NCBI RefSeq assembly: GCF_000373585.1
Contig: NZ_KB891923.1
Location: 1-40,290, forward strand
Direction: 5' to 3'
DNA from: Streptomyces sp. MspMP-M5
GTDB taxonomy: Bacteria; Actinomycetota; Actinomycetes; Streptomycetales; Streptomycetaceae
DNA: 40,290 nt
Position 1 is the stretch's first letter, and each line of letters starts with the position of its first letter. Positions 29,067 to 36,886 of this stretch are shown piece after piece. A model generated the notes under the pieces. The model was given only the letters and a program-made list of their open reading frames with translations. It was not told the DNA's origin and ran no database searches. A program made the translations under genes and the position numbers.

Positions 29067-30542
29067 TCAGAACGCCGCTTCCTGCTGTTGTAGGGGCAGT
29101 GTCGCGGGGTGGGTCATCTCGATGTAGCGGGCGGCGCTGGTGCGGCCCCAGTCGATGAGGACGCCGCGTGCGGCGAGGGTCGGCTGTAGCCGCTTGAGGC
29201 GGTCGGAGAGGACCTTGCCGGTGGTGGGCCAGCCCTTGGGCAGGGGACGGCACTCCTCGCCGCTGTAGAGGCTGGTGAGGCAGTGCAGCCACTCCGAGGA
29301 CGTCATGCGGACTTCCGTACCCGCGTCGAGTCCGGCCGCGTGGTTCAGAACCGTCTGCGCCAGCAGGTCACCTTCGATGACGTCGTCGTTGAGGTCATCG
29401 AGGCTGGCCCGGTACGCGGCCAGCGAGCCGACGCCGGTGGCCGTGTCGAGCTGCGCGCACAGGTGGGCGAAGTCGGCCATCCGCAGGTCGGTGGGGGTGT
29501 CCGCCTGGGCGGCACGCACCTTGACTGTCAGGTCCAGCAGGGAGCCGAGCACGGCCGGCAGGATCTCCGCGTACTCCGTCCACAGCTCTGCCTCGGTTCG
29601 CCGCACCCGGGGCCGCACGAGACGGAGCGGCAGGAGGCGTTCGGCGAGGTCCGGGCGGATGACGCCGACGTCGATACCGGTCAGGAGCATGGGGCGCCGG
29701 TAGCGGGAGCGGACGACGTCCCCGTCGGTGAACAGGGCGCGCTTGATGCTCTCGGCGCCGGTCACGATGCAGCACATGAGGTCGGACAGGTCCGGGGGCA
29801 GGTGGGAGAGATTGTCCAGGGCGGTGACCCATCCGGCGGCAACGGCCGTGATCATGTTCTCCTCGTCCTTCGGCGCCCGGCGCAGGTCACCGCTCATCCC
29901 CTCGATGATCCGCACCAGCATCCGGCCGCCGGTGGACTTTCCCGCGCCTTGGGGGCCGGTGAGGAACGGGGCGGGCACGGGCACGGACGGCTCCAGGCAG
30001 CCGATCAGCCAGGCGATGGCCAGGCACTCGGTCTCGGCGCTGGCGAAGTTGCACAGGCGGAGCAGGAGGTCGATGCCCTTGCCGTTGGTGTCCTGGGCGG
30101 GCATGGGGAGTTCGCCGGTGAGTTGGGTGCGTCGCCAGCAGACTTCCTGTGGGTCGGGGGTGAGGATGTCCCAGCCGGTGGGGTGGATGCGGACGGACTT
30201 GCCGTCGTCGCGGCCCAGGTCGAGCCAGGTCGCGCCGTCGAATCCGGGGGCGACGCGGATGTGGGTGGGCTGTACGTCCTCGGTCAGTGCGAGTGCTTCG
30301 ATCAAGTCCAACGCCTCCTTGAGTGCTGTGCCGTTGAACACGCCGACCCCGTCCCTGTACAGGCCGACCATGAGTTCCTGGCGGTGGCTTCCCGTCGTGC
30401 CCTGGGAGCGGATGGGCCGGGCCACCGGGTGGCCGTTCTTCTGTGCGTAGACGGTGCCGTCGATGGTGCGGAAGTACCGGAAGTGCGCCTGTGCGTAGTC
30501 GGTGATGATCTGGCGGGCCGGGGTCTTGTCGTCCTCGGACAT
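29067..30542 (-). CDS. P-loop replication ATPase (probable helicase partner of Prim-Pol)
   Basis: The 491-residue protein has Walker A GPQGAGKST at 196-204, a Walker B-like WVTALDNLSHL near 238-248 and an arginine-rich sensor region (DGDVVRSRYRRPMLLTGIDV). The layout resembles the phage/plasmid D5-like or SF3-like ATPases that follow a primase domain. The last 60 residues, with SSEWLHCLTSL and GRTSAARYIEMTH, look like a winged helix. The gene follows the Prim-Pol gene with 3 bp between them, so both are made together. I infer that it unwinds or remodels the element's DNA for autonomous replication after excision. It ends at a strong terminator. A relation to RepSA-type rolling-circle initiators is not seen. 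Confidence 0.75.
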   Translation of the reverse strand: MSEDDKTPARQIITDYAQAHFRYFRTIDGTVYAQKNGHPVARPIRSQGTTGSHRQELMVGLYRDGVGVFNGTALKEALDLIEALALTEDVQPTHIRVAPGFDGATWLDLGRDDGKSVRIHPTGWDILTPDPQEVCWRRTQLTGELPMPAQDTNGKGIDLLLRLCNFASAETECLAIAWLIGCLEPSVPVPAPFLTGPQGAGKSTGGRMLVRIIEGMSGDLRRAPKDEENMITAVAAGWVTALDNLSHLPPDLSDLMCCIVTGAESIKRALFTDGDVVRSRYRRPMLLTGIDVGVIRPDLAERLLPLRLVRPRVRRTEAELWTEYAEILPAVLGSLLDLTVKVRAAQADTPTDLRMADFAHLCAQLDTATGVGSLAAYRASLDDLNDDVIEGDLLAQTVLNHAAGLDAGTEVRMTSSEWLHCLTSLYSGEECRPLPKGWPTTGKVLSDRLKRLQPTLAARGVLIDWGRTSAARYIEMTHPATLPLQQQEAAF

Positions 30543-30545
30543 GGC

Positions 30546-31394
30546 TCACATCCCCAGGGCGGTGCGGGCGTTGGTCCACGCGTCGGTGCAGTGTCGGGCG
30601 GTTTCGCCCTTGGCCTGCGCGGCGGTGAACAGTCGCGTGACGTGGGCGTCGGTGAGGCAGCCGCACCGGCCGTGCGCGGACAGCACGGCGAGGAACGTGC
30701 GGTAGACGGTCGTGTGCACTGCGCTGCTCGCCTCGTTGATGCGCTGCTCGGCCATCGCGATGCCCCGGGCCAGATAGGTGGGCGTGCGGTGGGGGCATCC
30801 CCCGCCCCTGACCGGCACGGGCACGGTGACGGCGCCCCGCGCGGACCGGACCGGCGACGGCTCCTTGACGATCAGGGCGCGTACCGCGTCCGGGAGGGCG
30901 GTCATGGTGCCGTTGCCGGGCCCGAGATAGCGGGCGTAGGACATGAGCGACTTGATGTCGACGCCGGGCCGCACAGCGTTCGCGGAGCGCATCGCACCCC
31001 GGTAGATCCAGTGCTCACCCCGTGTCGTCAGCACCGTGCAGGTGGCGGGCAGGGCGGCGCGGGCCCACGTGACGGCCGCTGCGTCGTCCAGGTCAACGAC
31101 CGTCAACCCGGCCCCACCGGGGTGGTAGGCCACGGCCGCCGCCTCACGCCATGCGGACGCCCATGCCGGCGAGGTGAGGACGCGGGGATCGGTGGTGGCT
31201 GCGGCCCAGGCGTGGCAGATGCCGGGGCAGTGGCAGGGACCGGCGTTCTTCATGTTCGGCCGGCCGCCGCACGCGTTCCCCTTGCATGCTCGGCAGTTGC
31301 CGAACGGGACCTTTCCCGCCCGCAGGGGCAGCGGTGGCACGCCGGCCGCCGCGAGGCTGAGTGCCACTCGCCGGATAGGGGTCTGTTGAGTCAT
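30546..31394 (-). CDS. Primase-polymerase of the element
   Basis: The 282-residue product is a Prim-Pol domain protein. Features: ALSLAAAGVPPLPLRAGKVP at the start, a Cys/His-rich insertion (CRACKGNACGG, CHCPGICHAW) that probably binds zinc, the catalytic acidic motif LTVVDLDD, LTTRGEHWIY and PGVDIKSLMSYARYLGPGNG near the end of the domain, and a C-terminal helical region (CLTDAHVTRLFTAAQAKGET). AICEs that lack a rolling-circle initiator use such proteins to start replication. Its start lies just right of a hairpin (31434-31472) that would end the transcript of the upstream membrane-protein gene, so it may have its own promoter in 31395-31433. It differs strongly from the chromosomal Prim-Pol at 1018-2181. 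Confidence 0.85.
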   Translation of the reverse strand: MTQQTPIRRVALSLAAAGVPPLPLRAGKVPFGNCRACKGNACGGRPNMKNAGPCHCPGICHAWAAATTDPRVLTSPAWASAWREAAAVAYHPGGAGLTVVDLDDAAAVTWARAALPATCTVLTTRGEHWIYRGAMRSANAVRPGVDIKSLMSYARYLGPGNGTMTALPDAVRALIVKEPSPVRSARGAVTVPVPVRGGGCPHRTPTYLARGIAMAEQRINEASSAVHTTVYRTFLAVLSAHGRCGCLTDAHVTRLFTAAQAKGETARHCTDAWTNARTALGM

Positions 31395-31433
31395 GCTGGG
31401 AGACCTCCACAGGTCTGTTGATGGCAGGTGGAC

Positions 31434-31472
31434 AAGGGCGGCCCCGGACTTTGGCGAGACGGGGCCGCCCTT
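31434..31472 (-). terminator. Hairpin between the membrane-protein and Prim-Pol genes
   Basis: AAGGGCGGCCCC and its exact complement, 15-base loop. It follows the leftward stop at 31480 and could end or attenuate transcription of the transfer operon. Confidence 0.75.
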
Positions 31473-31479
31473 GGCGTAG

Positions 31480-31944
31480 CTAGCCGTGGAAGTGGTTGCG
31501 CTTGATCACGGCCCGGCGGATGTTGACGGTGGTGCCGCCCTGGTGGCCGTTCGTGCTGAAGAGCTGTACGGCGATCCATCCGCCGAAAATGACGGCGGCC
31601 AGGATGATGAGCTGGGTGATGAACGCGGTGAGTGCGGCGATGAACGAGGTGAGCAGGATGAGCCCGCCGCAGACCGCGAGGAAGCCGACGCCCCCGAGGG
31701 CGACGTTCACGGCCGTGCGCGAGACGGCCGGCTTGGCGACGAGCGGTTCGGGCTGCGCGGGGTTGATGACGTAGCCGGTGATGACGCGGCCGTCCGGGAG
31801 GACGATGCTCGCCACCGCCGGTCCGCTGCCTGGCTGCACCGGCACGACCGGCGCCGGGACGGGGACAGCGGGTGGGAGCGGGGTGGGTTGGTGGACTTCC
31901 CCGGGCCGCTGTACGGGCACGTGCGGGGTGTGGTCGGGGTACAT
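31480..31944 (-). CDS. Small membrane protein, Spd-like
   Basis: The 154-residue product has a Pro/Val-rich cytoplasmic N-terminus (VPVQRPGEVHQPTPLPPAVP), a short beta-rich patch (SIVLPDGRVITGYVI), then two hydrophobic segments (VNVALGGVGFLAVCGGLILL and FITQLIILAAVIFGGWIAVQ) and a short basic tail. Small membrane proteins next to the translocase gene are usual in AICEs and Streptomyces plasmids, where Spd proteins help spread DNA through the mycelium. No catalytic motif is visible. It lies 204 bp after the translocase gene, beyond the 8-mer array, and is probably in the same operon. Confidence 0.65.
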   Translation of the reverse strand: MYPDHTPHVPVQRPGEVHQPTPLPPAVPVPAPVVPVQPGSGPAVASIVLPDGRVITGYVINPAQPEPLVAKPAVSRTAVNVALGGVGFLAVCGGLILLTSFIAALTAFITQLIILAAVIFGGWIAVQLFSTNGHQGGTTVNIRRAVIKRNHFHG

Positions 31945-32037
31945 GCGGAATTCCTTCCGGCGCGTGGCCAGGGAGGCGGAGACACCCTCATGAGGGGGCG
32001 CTGCGGAGGGGGTCTTCGGGGGTCTGACCTGCGTGCC

Positions 32038-32150
32038 TCCCTGACTCCCTGAACGATTATTTGTGCAGGTCAGGGCCAGGGATGCGGGTCAGGGAGGCGG
32101 TCAGGGAGTTCTCCCTGTCTCCCTGACTCGTCGGTGGTGCGCTCCCTGTC
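32038..32150. repeat. TCCCTGAC/GTCAGGGA 8-mer array, candidate transfer site (clt)
   Basis: Perfect 8-mers are at 32038 and 32120 (TCCCTGAC) and at 32088 and 32100 (GTCAGGGA). One-mismatch copies lie at 32046 and 32069, and weaker ones (TCCCTGTC) at 32112 and 32143. The array is just past the stop of the FtsK-type translocase gene. TraB proteins of Streptomyces plasmids bind 8-bp repeats in a clt locus near traB, so this is the natural candidate here. Confidence 0.6.
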
Positions 32151-34266
32151 ATCCGTCGGCGGAAGCGGAACCGTCCGTGTCGCGGTTGGCGAGGGCGCGG
32201 GTGACGCGGTCGCGGGAGACGACCATGACGCCGTCGGACTTGTAGGGCTCGGCGCCGGCGTCGTCCAGGAGGCGCTTGAGGTCGATGAACGACCAGCCGC
32301 CGTAGGCGTCCGCGTTCCGCGTGGCGAGCCGCGCCAGCACGTCCTTGGTCCGCACGCGGGGCGCGTCGCCGACGACGGCGGCGATGTCGGCGAGCGGGTC
32401 GTGCTCTTCTTCTCGCTCGATGGCGTGCAGGGTGGTGACGCCGTCGCGCAGGGCCTTGGCCCGGTCGGTGATGGCCTCGGCTGCGTCGTCGTCGATGTAG
32501 TGCGTGCGCACGGTGATGGACGACTGTCCGGCCGGGATGGTGATGCCGTCGGAGGCGACGACCAGGGTTCCCCGGTCCAGGCCGGGACGAAGCAGGTTCG
32601 GTGCCGCCCCGCCGTCAACGGCCTTGTCTCCGAGTGCCATGCGGGCCTGGGATTCGGTGCCCAGGGCGAGGGAGGCGCGGGTGTGGGCGCCCTCGCGGAC
32701 CAGCTTGGGCAGGTTCTCGTTGGTCGGGTCCTGGGTGCCCTGCCACATCAGGACGTTCACGGCCCGCCCCTGGTTGTGGATCTTTCGGACGGCCATGAAG
32801 TACCGGGAGTTGGCCTTCGAGCCGCCGTAGGGGCGCTTGTCCTCGTCCTTGGCCGGGCACATGAACGCCACCTGCGCTTCGTCGACCAGCACGATCAGCG
32901 GCGGGAACACGGTGCCGGGCGGGGCCTGGATGCGGCGGTTCATCTCGGTCACCGCGCCCTCGACCATCTCGGTCACCTGGATCACGTGCTCATCCGTCGG
33001 CCCCTGGATCAGGGTCTTGGCGAGCCCGTCGAACATGGCCCAGTCGCCCACGCCCTTGAGGTCGCCCATGAGGAACTGCACCGACTTGTCCAGCGCGAGC
33101 CACAGGGCCAGGGAGCGCAGGGCAACGGTCTTGCCCTGGTTCGACAGACCTGTGATGAGCAGGTGGCGCTGGTACAGGCTCAGCGCGGCAGCATCCCCGC
33201 GCAGGTCCTGACCCCAAGGCGCCCGGCCCTTGGCGTAGTCGGCGGTCATCGTGTCGTCGGTGACCAGCGGCGACGGCCCGATCGGCTCGTCCAGCGCCCC
33301 GGAGTCGGCCACCCACAGCCGCACGGTCCGGGCGGCCTGGGGGATGGTGATGAACACTTCGTGCTCGTGCCGGGTGAGGTTCTCGGCGAGCTTGCGGCGC
33401 TTGCCCTGCACCTCGTTGGTCGACACCCCGGAGGGGAGGGTGACGTCGACTTCCACGCCGCATCCTGCGATCCGGATCGGGCCCAGCATGGAGGCGCCGG
33501 CGTCGCCCATCTCCTTGATGGCTCGTGCCAGGGCCGGGACTCCGAGGTCGCGCAGGGCCTTGACCACGATGGACGGGGTGATCGGCTCACCCTCGCCCGA
33601 CTGCACGTTGGCGGGCAGCGCCCAGGCGGGGGCGGCGTGCTGCTTGCGGCCGACCGACCACAGGGCGAACAGCGCCAGGAGCGGGCCGATGGAGAGCGCC
33701 GGGCCCCACACCACCTGCACGATCCGGATCAGGAGCGCGATGAAGTCGATCGTCGCCGTGAGAGGGGTGATGACGTCCCCGACGTCCTTGGTGTTGATGG
33801 CCATCACGACGCCGAGGGCGACCAGCACGCCGATGCTCACACCGGCGCCGACGGCCACGCCCTTGGCGGCCTCTACGGGTGAGTGGAGCAGGTCCATGCG
33901 GCGGTGGTGGCGGGCGGCGCGGAAGCGCTGCAACCGCTCCTCCCACTCCTCGGCCGCTTCCAGGTTCCCCGCGGCTTCCGCCGCCCGGATCATCCGCTCA
34001 TACCGGGACCCGGTACGGCCATCCCAGGCCCGACGGGCCACGATCCGCCCGCCGTTGAGGGTGTAGAGGCTGTGCCGGGCCGCCGCACGCGCGGCCGCCC
34101 GGGTGCGCTCGTGCGTGGCGGCCGTCTTCACCGCGCGTCCGGAGCGCACCCATAGCGGCACCGGCCCGATCGGCGGCGCGTCGGGCACGACCGTGAGGAC
34201 GGTGGGGGAGGTGCCGGGGGGCGGGGGGTCGGTGGGCTTGTGGAGGTGGACGACGTTCTCAGACAT
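32149..34266 (-). CDS. tra: FtsK/SpoIIIE-type DNA translocase (TraB/TraSA-like)
   Basis: Start: ATG at 34266 with AGGAG upstream. The 705-residue protein has a Pro-rich N-terminus, a helical region, two membrane segments (about 135-156 and 172-204) and an FtsK motor domain with Walker A GLSNQGKT (373-380) and Walker B LIVLVDEAQ (457-465). DLKGVGDWAMFDGLAKTLI and WQGTQDPTNENLPKLVREGA are typical of the family. The C-terminal 80 residues (RTKDVLARLATRNADAYGGW, then FIDLKRLLDDAGAEPYKSDG) look like a winged helix, the DNA-recognition domain of TraB proteins. It would move double-stranded DNA between hyphae without a relaxase. The repeat array directly after its stop is a likely binding site. Confidence 0.9.
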   Translation of the reverse strand: MSENVVHLHKPTDPPPPGTSPTVLTVVPDAPPIGPVPLWVRSGRAVKTAATHERTRAAARAAARHSLYTLNGGRIVARRAWDGRTGSRYERMIRAAEAAGNLEAAEEWEERLQRFRAARHHRRMDLLHSPVEAAKGVAVGAGVSIGVLVALGVVMAINTKDVGDVITPLTATIDFIALLIRIVQVVWGPALSIGPLLALFALWSVGRKQHAAPAWALPANVQSGEGEPITPSIVVKALRDLGVPALARAIKEMGDAGASMLGPIRIAGCGVEVDVTLPSGVSTNEVQGKRRKLAENLTRHEHEVFITIPQAARTVRLWVADSGALDEPIGPSPLVTDDTMTADYAKGRAPWGQDLRGDAAALSLYQRHLLITGLSNQGKTVALRSLALWLALDKSVQFLMGDLKGVGDWAMFDGLAKTLIQGPTDEHVIQVTEMVEGAVTEMNRRIQAPPGTVFPPLIVLVDEAQVAFMCPAKDEDKRPYGGSKANSRYFMAVRKIHNQGRAVNVLMWQGTQDPTNENLPKLVREGAHTRASLALGTESQARMALGDKAVDGGAAPNLLRPGLDRGTLVVASDGITIPAGQSSITVRTHYIDDDAAEAITDRAKALRDGVTTLHAIEREEEHDPLADIAAVVGDAPRVRTKDVLARLATRNADAYGGWSFIDLKRLLDDAGAEPYKSDGVMVVSRDRVTRALANRDTDGSASADG

Positions 34267-34315
34267 GCTGGAAGCTCTCCTGACTGCCCCCTTGGGGGCG
34301 GGAGTAAGGGAGAGC

Positions 34316-34353
34316 CGGGGTGGCCGTGTCCGTGGAAAGAGGCGGCCACCCCG
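34316..34353 (-). terminator. Hairpin between the translocase gene and the preceding gene
   Basis: CGGGGTGGCCG (34316-34326) pairs exactly with CGGCCACCCCG (34343-34353), just after the leftward stop at 34372. It may be a terminator, an attenuator or an RNA-processing hairpin inside the operon. Confidence 0.6.
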
Positions 34354-34371
34354 ACGCAAGGAATGGGCTGG

Positions 34372-34689
34372 TCAGAACCAGCCGGACGACTTCTTCTGGG
34401 CCTTGGCGCGAGCTGCCTCGGTGATGAGGCGCTGACGCTCGCCGTGCAGGGCGGTCAGTTCCGCGTTGAGCCGCATCTCGGCGCCGCCGCCGGTGGAGTC
34501 GATCTGCTCCTCGGCACGGCCGGTGCTGCGGCCCCGGGCGGCGCGGTAGGAGCCGCTGGCCAGGGCGCGGGCCATTGCACGGCGCTCGCGGCCGTTCATC
34601 GGCCACGACTCGCCCCGGCGCACAGCTTCCAGCTTCTTCGTGGTCGCCTGGATCTCGCGGTCCAGACGGCGCAGGTCGGAGTTACCCAT
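34372..34689 (-). CDS. Small hypothetical protein of the transfer region
   Basis: A 105-residue basic, helical protein: LRRLDREIQATTKKLEAVRR, NGRERRAMARALASG, then ELTALHGERQRLITEAARAK and a tail KKSSGWF. The two long amphipathic segments suggest a coiled coil. No membrane segment or enzyme motif is visible. It lies in the spread gene region between the translocase and the DUF2637-like membrane protein, on the same strand, so it is probably part of the transfer operon. I do not recognise the family and assign no function. Confidence 0.65.
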   Translation of the reverse strand: MGNSDLRRLDREIQATTKKLEAVRRGESWPMNGRERRAMARALASGSYRAARGRSTGRAEEQIDSTGGGAEMRLNAELTALHGERQRLITEAARAKAQKKSSGWF

Positions 34690-34746
34690 GTCAGGTGCTC
34701 CTCAAGGAATCGGAGGGCTTGGGGTAGGCGGCTGGGCTGAGCCGCA

Positions 34747-35619
34747 TCACGCGGCGAGGCGCTTCCATGCGGCTCGCAGGCGGATTTCGGAGGCGGAGTG
34801 GCCGGCCGCGCGGAAGCGGGTAGCCATCTCGCGGTAGGACAGGGCGGGGACTTCGCTGTGCCGGATCTGATCGACCAGTGCGTCCAGCGCCTCATCGGAC
34901 AGCACGGGCGCTGCATCCAACGTGAGAGTCGGGACCGACTCGGTGGGGCCCCAGATGGGCAGCTCCCAACGGGGTGTGACGTCGGGTGTGACGGGGGTCG
35001 TCACGCTGGTCAGCGCCGGTCCGGTCTCCTCGTCGTCCCTCGTCGTCTTCAGCGTCGACCAGGCTCGCGAGAGCGTCTGTGCGGTCTCCGCCTGGACGCG
35101 TGCGACGCGGGCACCGGCCGCCGTCACAGCTGTCAGGCGCGTCTCCTCGGTGGTGGCGTGCGCCCGCAGCCGGGCACGAGCCACCGCCGCATCATCGCGG
35201 GCCTCTTGCTGGATGCCCCGGATCGCTCCGAGCGCGCCGGGGGTGAGCGCGGTGCGCTCCCACAGGCTGTGCACCAGCCACAGGGCCTTTGCCGCGATCG
35301 GCAGCCACGCCACGGCCAGCCACGCGCCGGCGGATTCCTCGGCGGTGAGCGCGTGGGCGACCAGGACGCCGGCGGCGAGGAGGCCGAAGCACCAGCCGAC
35401 GGCGGTGACCGCGCGGTTGTGGTCGCCTTGGGCGGCCAGGCGGCGTTCGTAGGCGAGGGTGGCCAGCCATCCCCCGTCGATTCCGAGGCCGACGACCAGG
35501 GCCACGGGCCAGGGCACCGAGGTGCCGAGCCACATCACGACCACGGCCAGGGTCAGGACCATGGACACCGCCGTCATCGCGACGGCGGGAAGGACGGTTT
35601 TGGTGGTCTTGACGTTCAT
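34747..35619 (-). CDS. Membrane protein of spread type (SpdB/DUF2637-like) with C-terminal HTH
   Basis: The 290-residue protein has four hydrophobic segments in its first 130 residues (VLPAVAMTAVSMVLTLAVVV, PWPVALVVGLGIDGGWLATL, WCFGLLAAGVLVAHAL, WLAVAWLPIAAKALWLVHSL). A long charged helical stretch follows, then a C-terminal helix-turn-helix-like segment (LSYREMATRFRAAGHSASEI, then RLRAAWKRL). DUF2637-type proteins with this shape occur in Streptomyces conjugative elements and are regarded as spread proteins that pass DNA across septa. Its ATG overlaps the stop of the gene upstream (ATGA), so the two are coupled. A membrane protein with a possible DNA-binding tail fits a DNA-passage role, but that is inference. 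Confidence 0.7.
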   Translation of the reverse strand: MNVKTTKTVLPAVAMTAVSMVLTLAVVVMWLGTSVPWPVALVVGLGIDGGWLATLAYERRLAAQGDHNRAVTAVGWCFGLLAAGVLVAHALTAEESAGAWLAVAWLPIAAKALWLVHSLWERTALTPGALGAIRGIQQEARDDAAVARARLRAHATTEETRLTAVTAAGARVARVQAETAQTLSRAWSTLKTTRDDEETGPALTSVTTPVTPDVTPRWELPIWGPTESVPTLTLDAAPVLSDEALDALVDQIRHSEVPALSYREMATRFRAAGHSASEIRLRAAWKRLAA

Positions 35620-35873
35620 GCCACGTCCCCCGTCCCGGCCTGGTTGGCCAGCTCACGGCGAGCGGCGAGCACCTTGCGCCGGGCCCGGCGGATGCGGCGG
35701 GCGTCCAGCTCGTTCGGGAGCCGGTCGAGCGTCATGATCTGCGCGTCCAGCAACTCGACCTCGGCGGAGATGACCGGCATTTCCCGCTCGATCTGGTCGA
35801 GTTCGGCGGCGGTCGGCTCCAGGTCGATCGCGGTGGCGGTGAAAAGGTCCTGGGCGGGGAGAATGAGCTTCAT
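35616..35873 (-). CDS. Small hypothetical protein (DUF6284-like), 85 aa
   Basis: The product begins MKLILPAQDLFTATAIDLEP and is mostly helical: AAELDQIEREMPVISAEVEL, LDAQIMTLDRLPNELDARRI, then RRARRKVLAARRELANQ. It is acidic in the first half and basic in the second. ATG at 35873 is preceded by GAGAGGA. The stop overlaps the next ATG by 4 bp. Short proteins of this kind are usual between the regulator and the spread genes of AICEs; the function is unknown. Confidence 0.7.
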   Translation of the reverse strand: MKLILPAQDLFTATAIDLEPTAAELDQIEREMPVISAEVELLDAQIMTLDRLPNELDARRIRRARRKVLAARRELANQAGTGDVA

Positions 35874-35895
35874 GGGTCGTGGTTCCTCTCGAAGT

Positions 35896-35943
35896 GACGG
35901 CCCAACAGCGGCTCCGGTGTTCCAGCACCGGAGCCGCGCCGTC
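35896..35943 (-). terminator. Long hairpin between two transfer-region genes
   Basis: GCGGCTCCGGTG (35908-35919) pairs exactly with 35926-35937, and outer arms GACGGC/GCCGTC add six more pairs. It follows the leftward stop at 35957. Confidence 0.75.
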
Positions 35944-35956
35944 GTGTGGGGTGGAT

Positions 35957-36427
35957 TCAGACGGTGGCGATGATGAGTGCGGCGACCAGCAGCCACAGGT
36001 GGTGGAAGGACTGGTCCAGCGCGTAGGCGCCGGTGCCGAGGTGAGCGGCCGGGCCGCCCTTGGCGGTGACGGGGTGCGCGGGGTGGGCGGCGGTGCCGAG
36101 GCTGTAGAACTCGGCCTTGCCGGTGACCTTGGCCAGCCACGCCAACGTGCTGCGGCGGTCGGCCCACCAGTGCGTCACCGCGTCCACGCCCATACCGACG
36201 GTCAGTCCAAGAACCGAGAGGTTCAGGCCCAACAGGGCGGCGGCGGGGAGGAGTAAGGCGAGCTTGGTAGCGGTCAGGGTGGCTACGTGCCGGGCGCCGG
36301 CCAGGCGGCCGCTCCATCCCGGCTTGCCCTTGTCGGCGGACTGGCAGGAGGTCTGCACCCAGTGGTCGCCCACGCTGTGAGCGACGTACAGGGCAATGAA
36401 CACGGCAGCGAACGCGGTAGCGGACAT
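35957..36427 (-). CDS. DUF3307-like membrane protein
   Basis: Start: ATG at 36427 with AAGGAG 7 bp upstream. The 156-residue product has an N-terminal hydrophobic segment with a conserved HSVGDHWVQ (FAAVFIALYVAHSVGDHWVQ), a second at LALLLPAAALLGLNLSVLGL, VDAVTHWWADR, and a C-terminal one (WLLVAALIIATV). The His/Asp-rich membrane segments are typical of DUF3307 proteins, which are common in AICEs and whose function is unknown. It is the first gene of the leftward operon downstream of the operator-bearing region 36430-36886. Confidence 0.75.
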   Translation of the reverse strand: MSATAFAAVFIALYVAHSVGDHWVQTSCQSADKGKPGWSGRLAGARHVATLTATKLALLLPAAALLGLNLSVLGLTVGMGVDAVTHWWADRRSTLAWLAKVTGKAEFYSLGTAAHPAHPVTAKGGPAAHLGTGAYALDQSFHHLWLLVAALIIATV

Positions 36428-36886
36428 CGAGGCTCCTTGGGAGATAGATCCGGACTGTCCGGCTCCCCTCAACCCCGTCCGCACGGCAGTGAGCCGCTCG
36501 GGCGGAGGAGGCAACCGGCCGCCGCACCGGAGCGCGGCGGGTGGGTGTGGTGGTGCGTGTCTCCTTAAGGCCAGCAACTCCCGTACGAGGTAGAGCCGCT
36601 ATGCCTGGCGAAGGCGTATGGAGACATGACCTTTCGGTCTAAGCCCTCCGGTGAATGACAAGGCGCCGGGTCGCCTCCCCCCGTCCGCTGCGGGGCTCCT
36701 GGGTGGTGCACCTGGGCGCCGGTGAAGGCGTCCAGGCAGGCAATGCACGGGACCAGTGGCCCCTGAACTCCTGCACTCATGTACTTATGTGTAGGAGTTG
36801 CTGCCATGAGAATGCCCAACTCCTGTACATGAGTCAACCCGCCGCGAGAGCTTTCTTCGCGACGGGCTGGAGGAGGTGAGGCTTCG
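36428..36886. other. Promoter region of the transfer operon, no firm gene
   Basis: This 459-bp gap contains the candidate operators at 36766-36834 and a weaker copy (CTCCCGTACGAG, 36578-36589). A leftward open frame from about 36807 to 36565 (starting MAATPTHKYM) follows an AGGAGTT and could encode a small protein with CIAC, but the composition is weak and I do not call it. Confidence 0.4.
36766..36834. promoter_or_regulatory. GntR regulator operators (transfer operon side)
   Basis: CTCCTGTACATGAGT is at 36820-36834. A composite site, ACTCATGTAC (36775-36784) with AACTCCTG before it and GTAGGAGTT after it, lies 35 bp away. The same 15-mer recurs at 37686, upstream of the regulator and Nudix genes. 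Confidence 0.65.

Noticed and set aside
36565..36837. Leftward short frame as a transfer activator (pra-like) or small mobile-element protein
   Set aside because: It overlaps the operators, has a weak start and a composition unlike a folded protein. It is kept only as a possibility in the gap entry.
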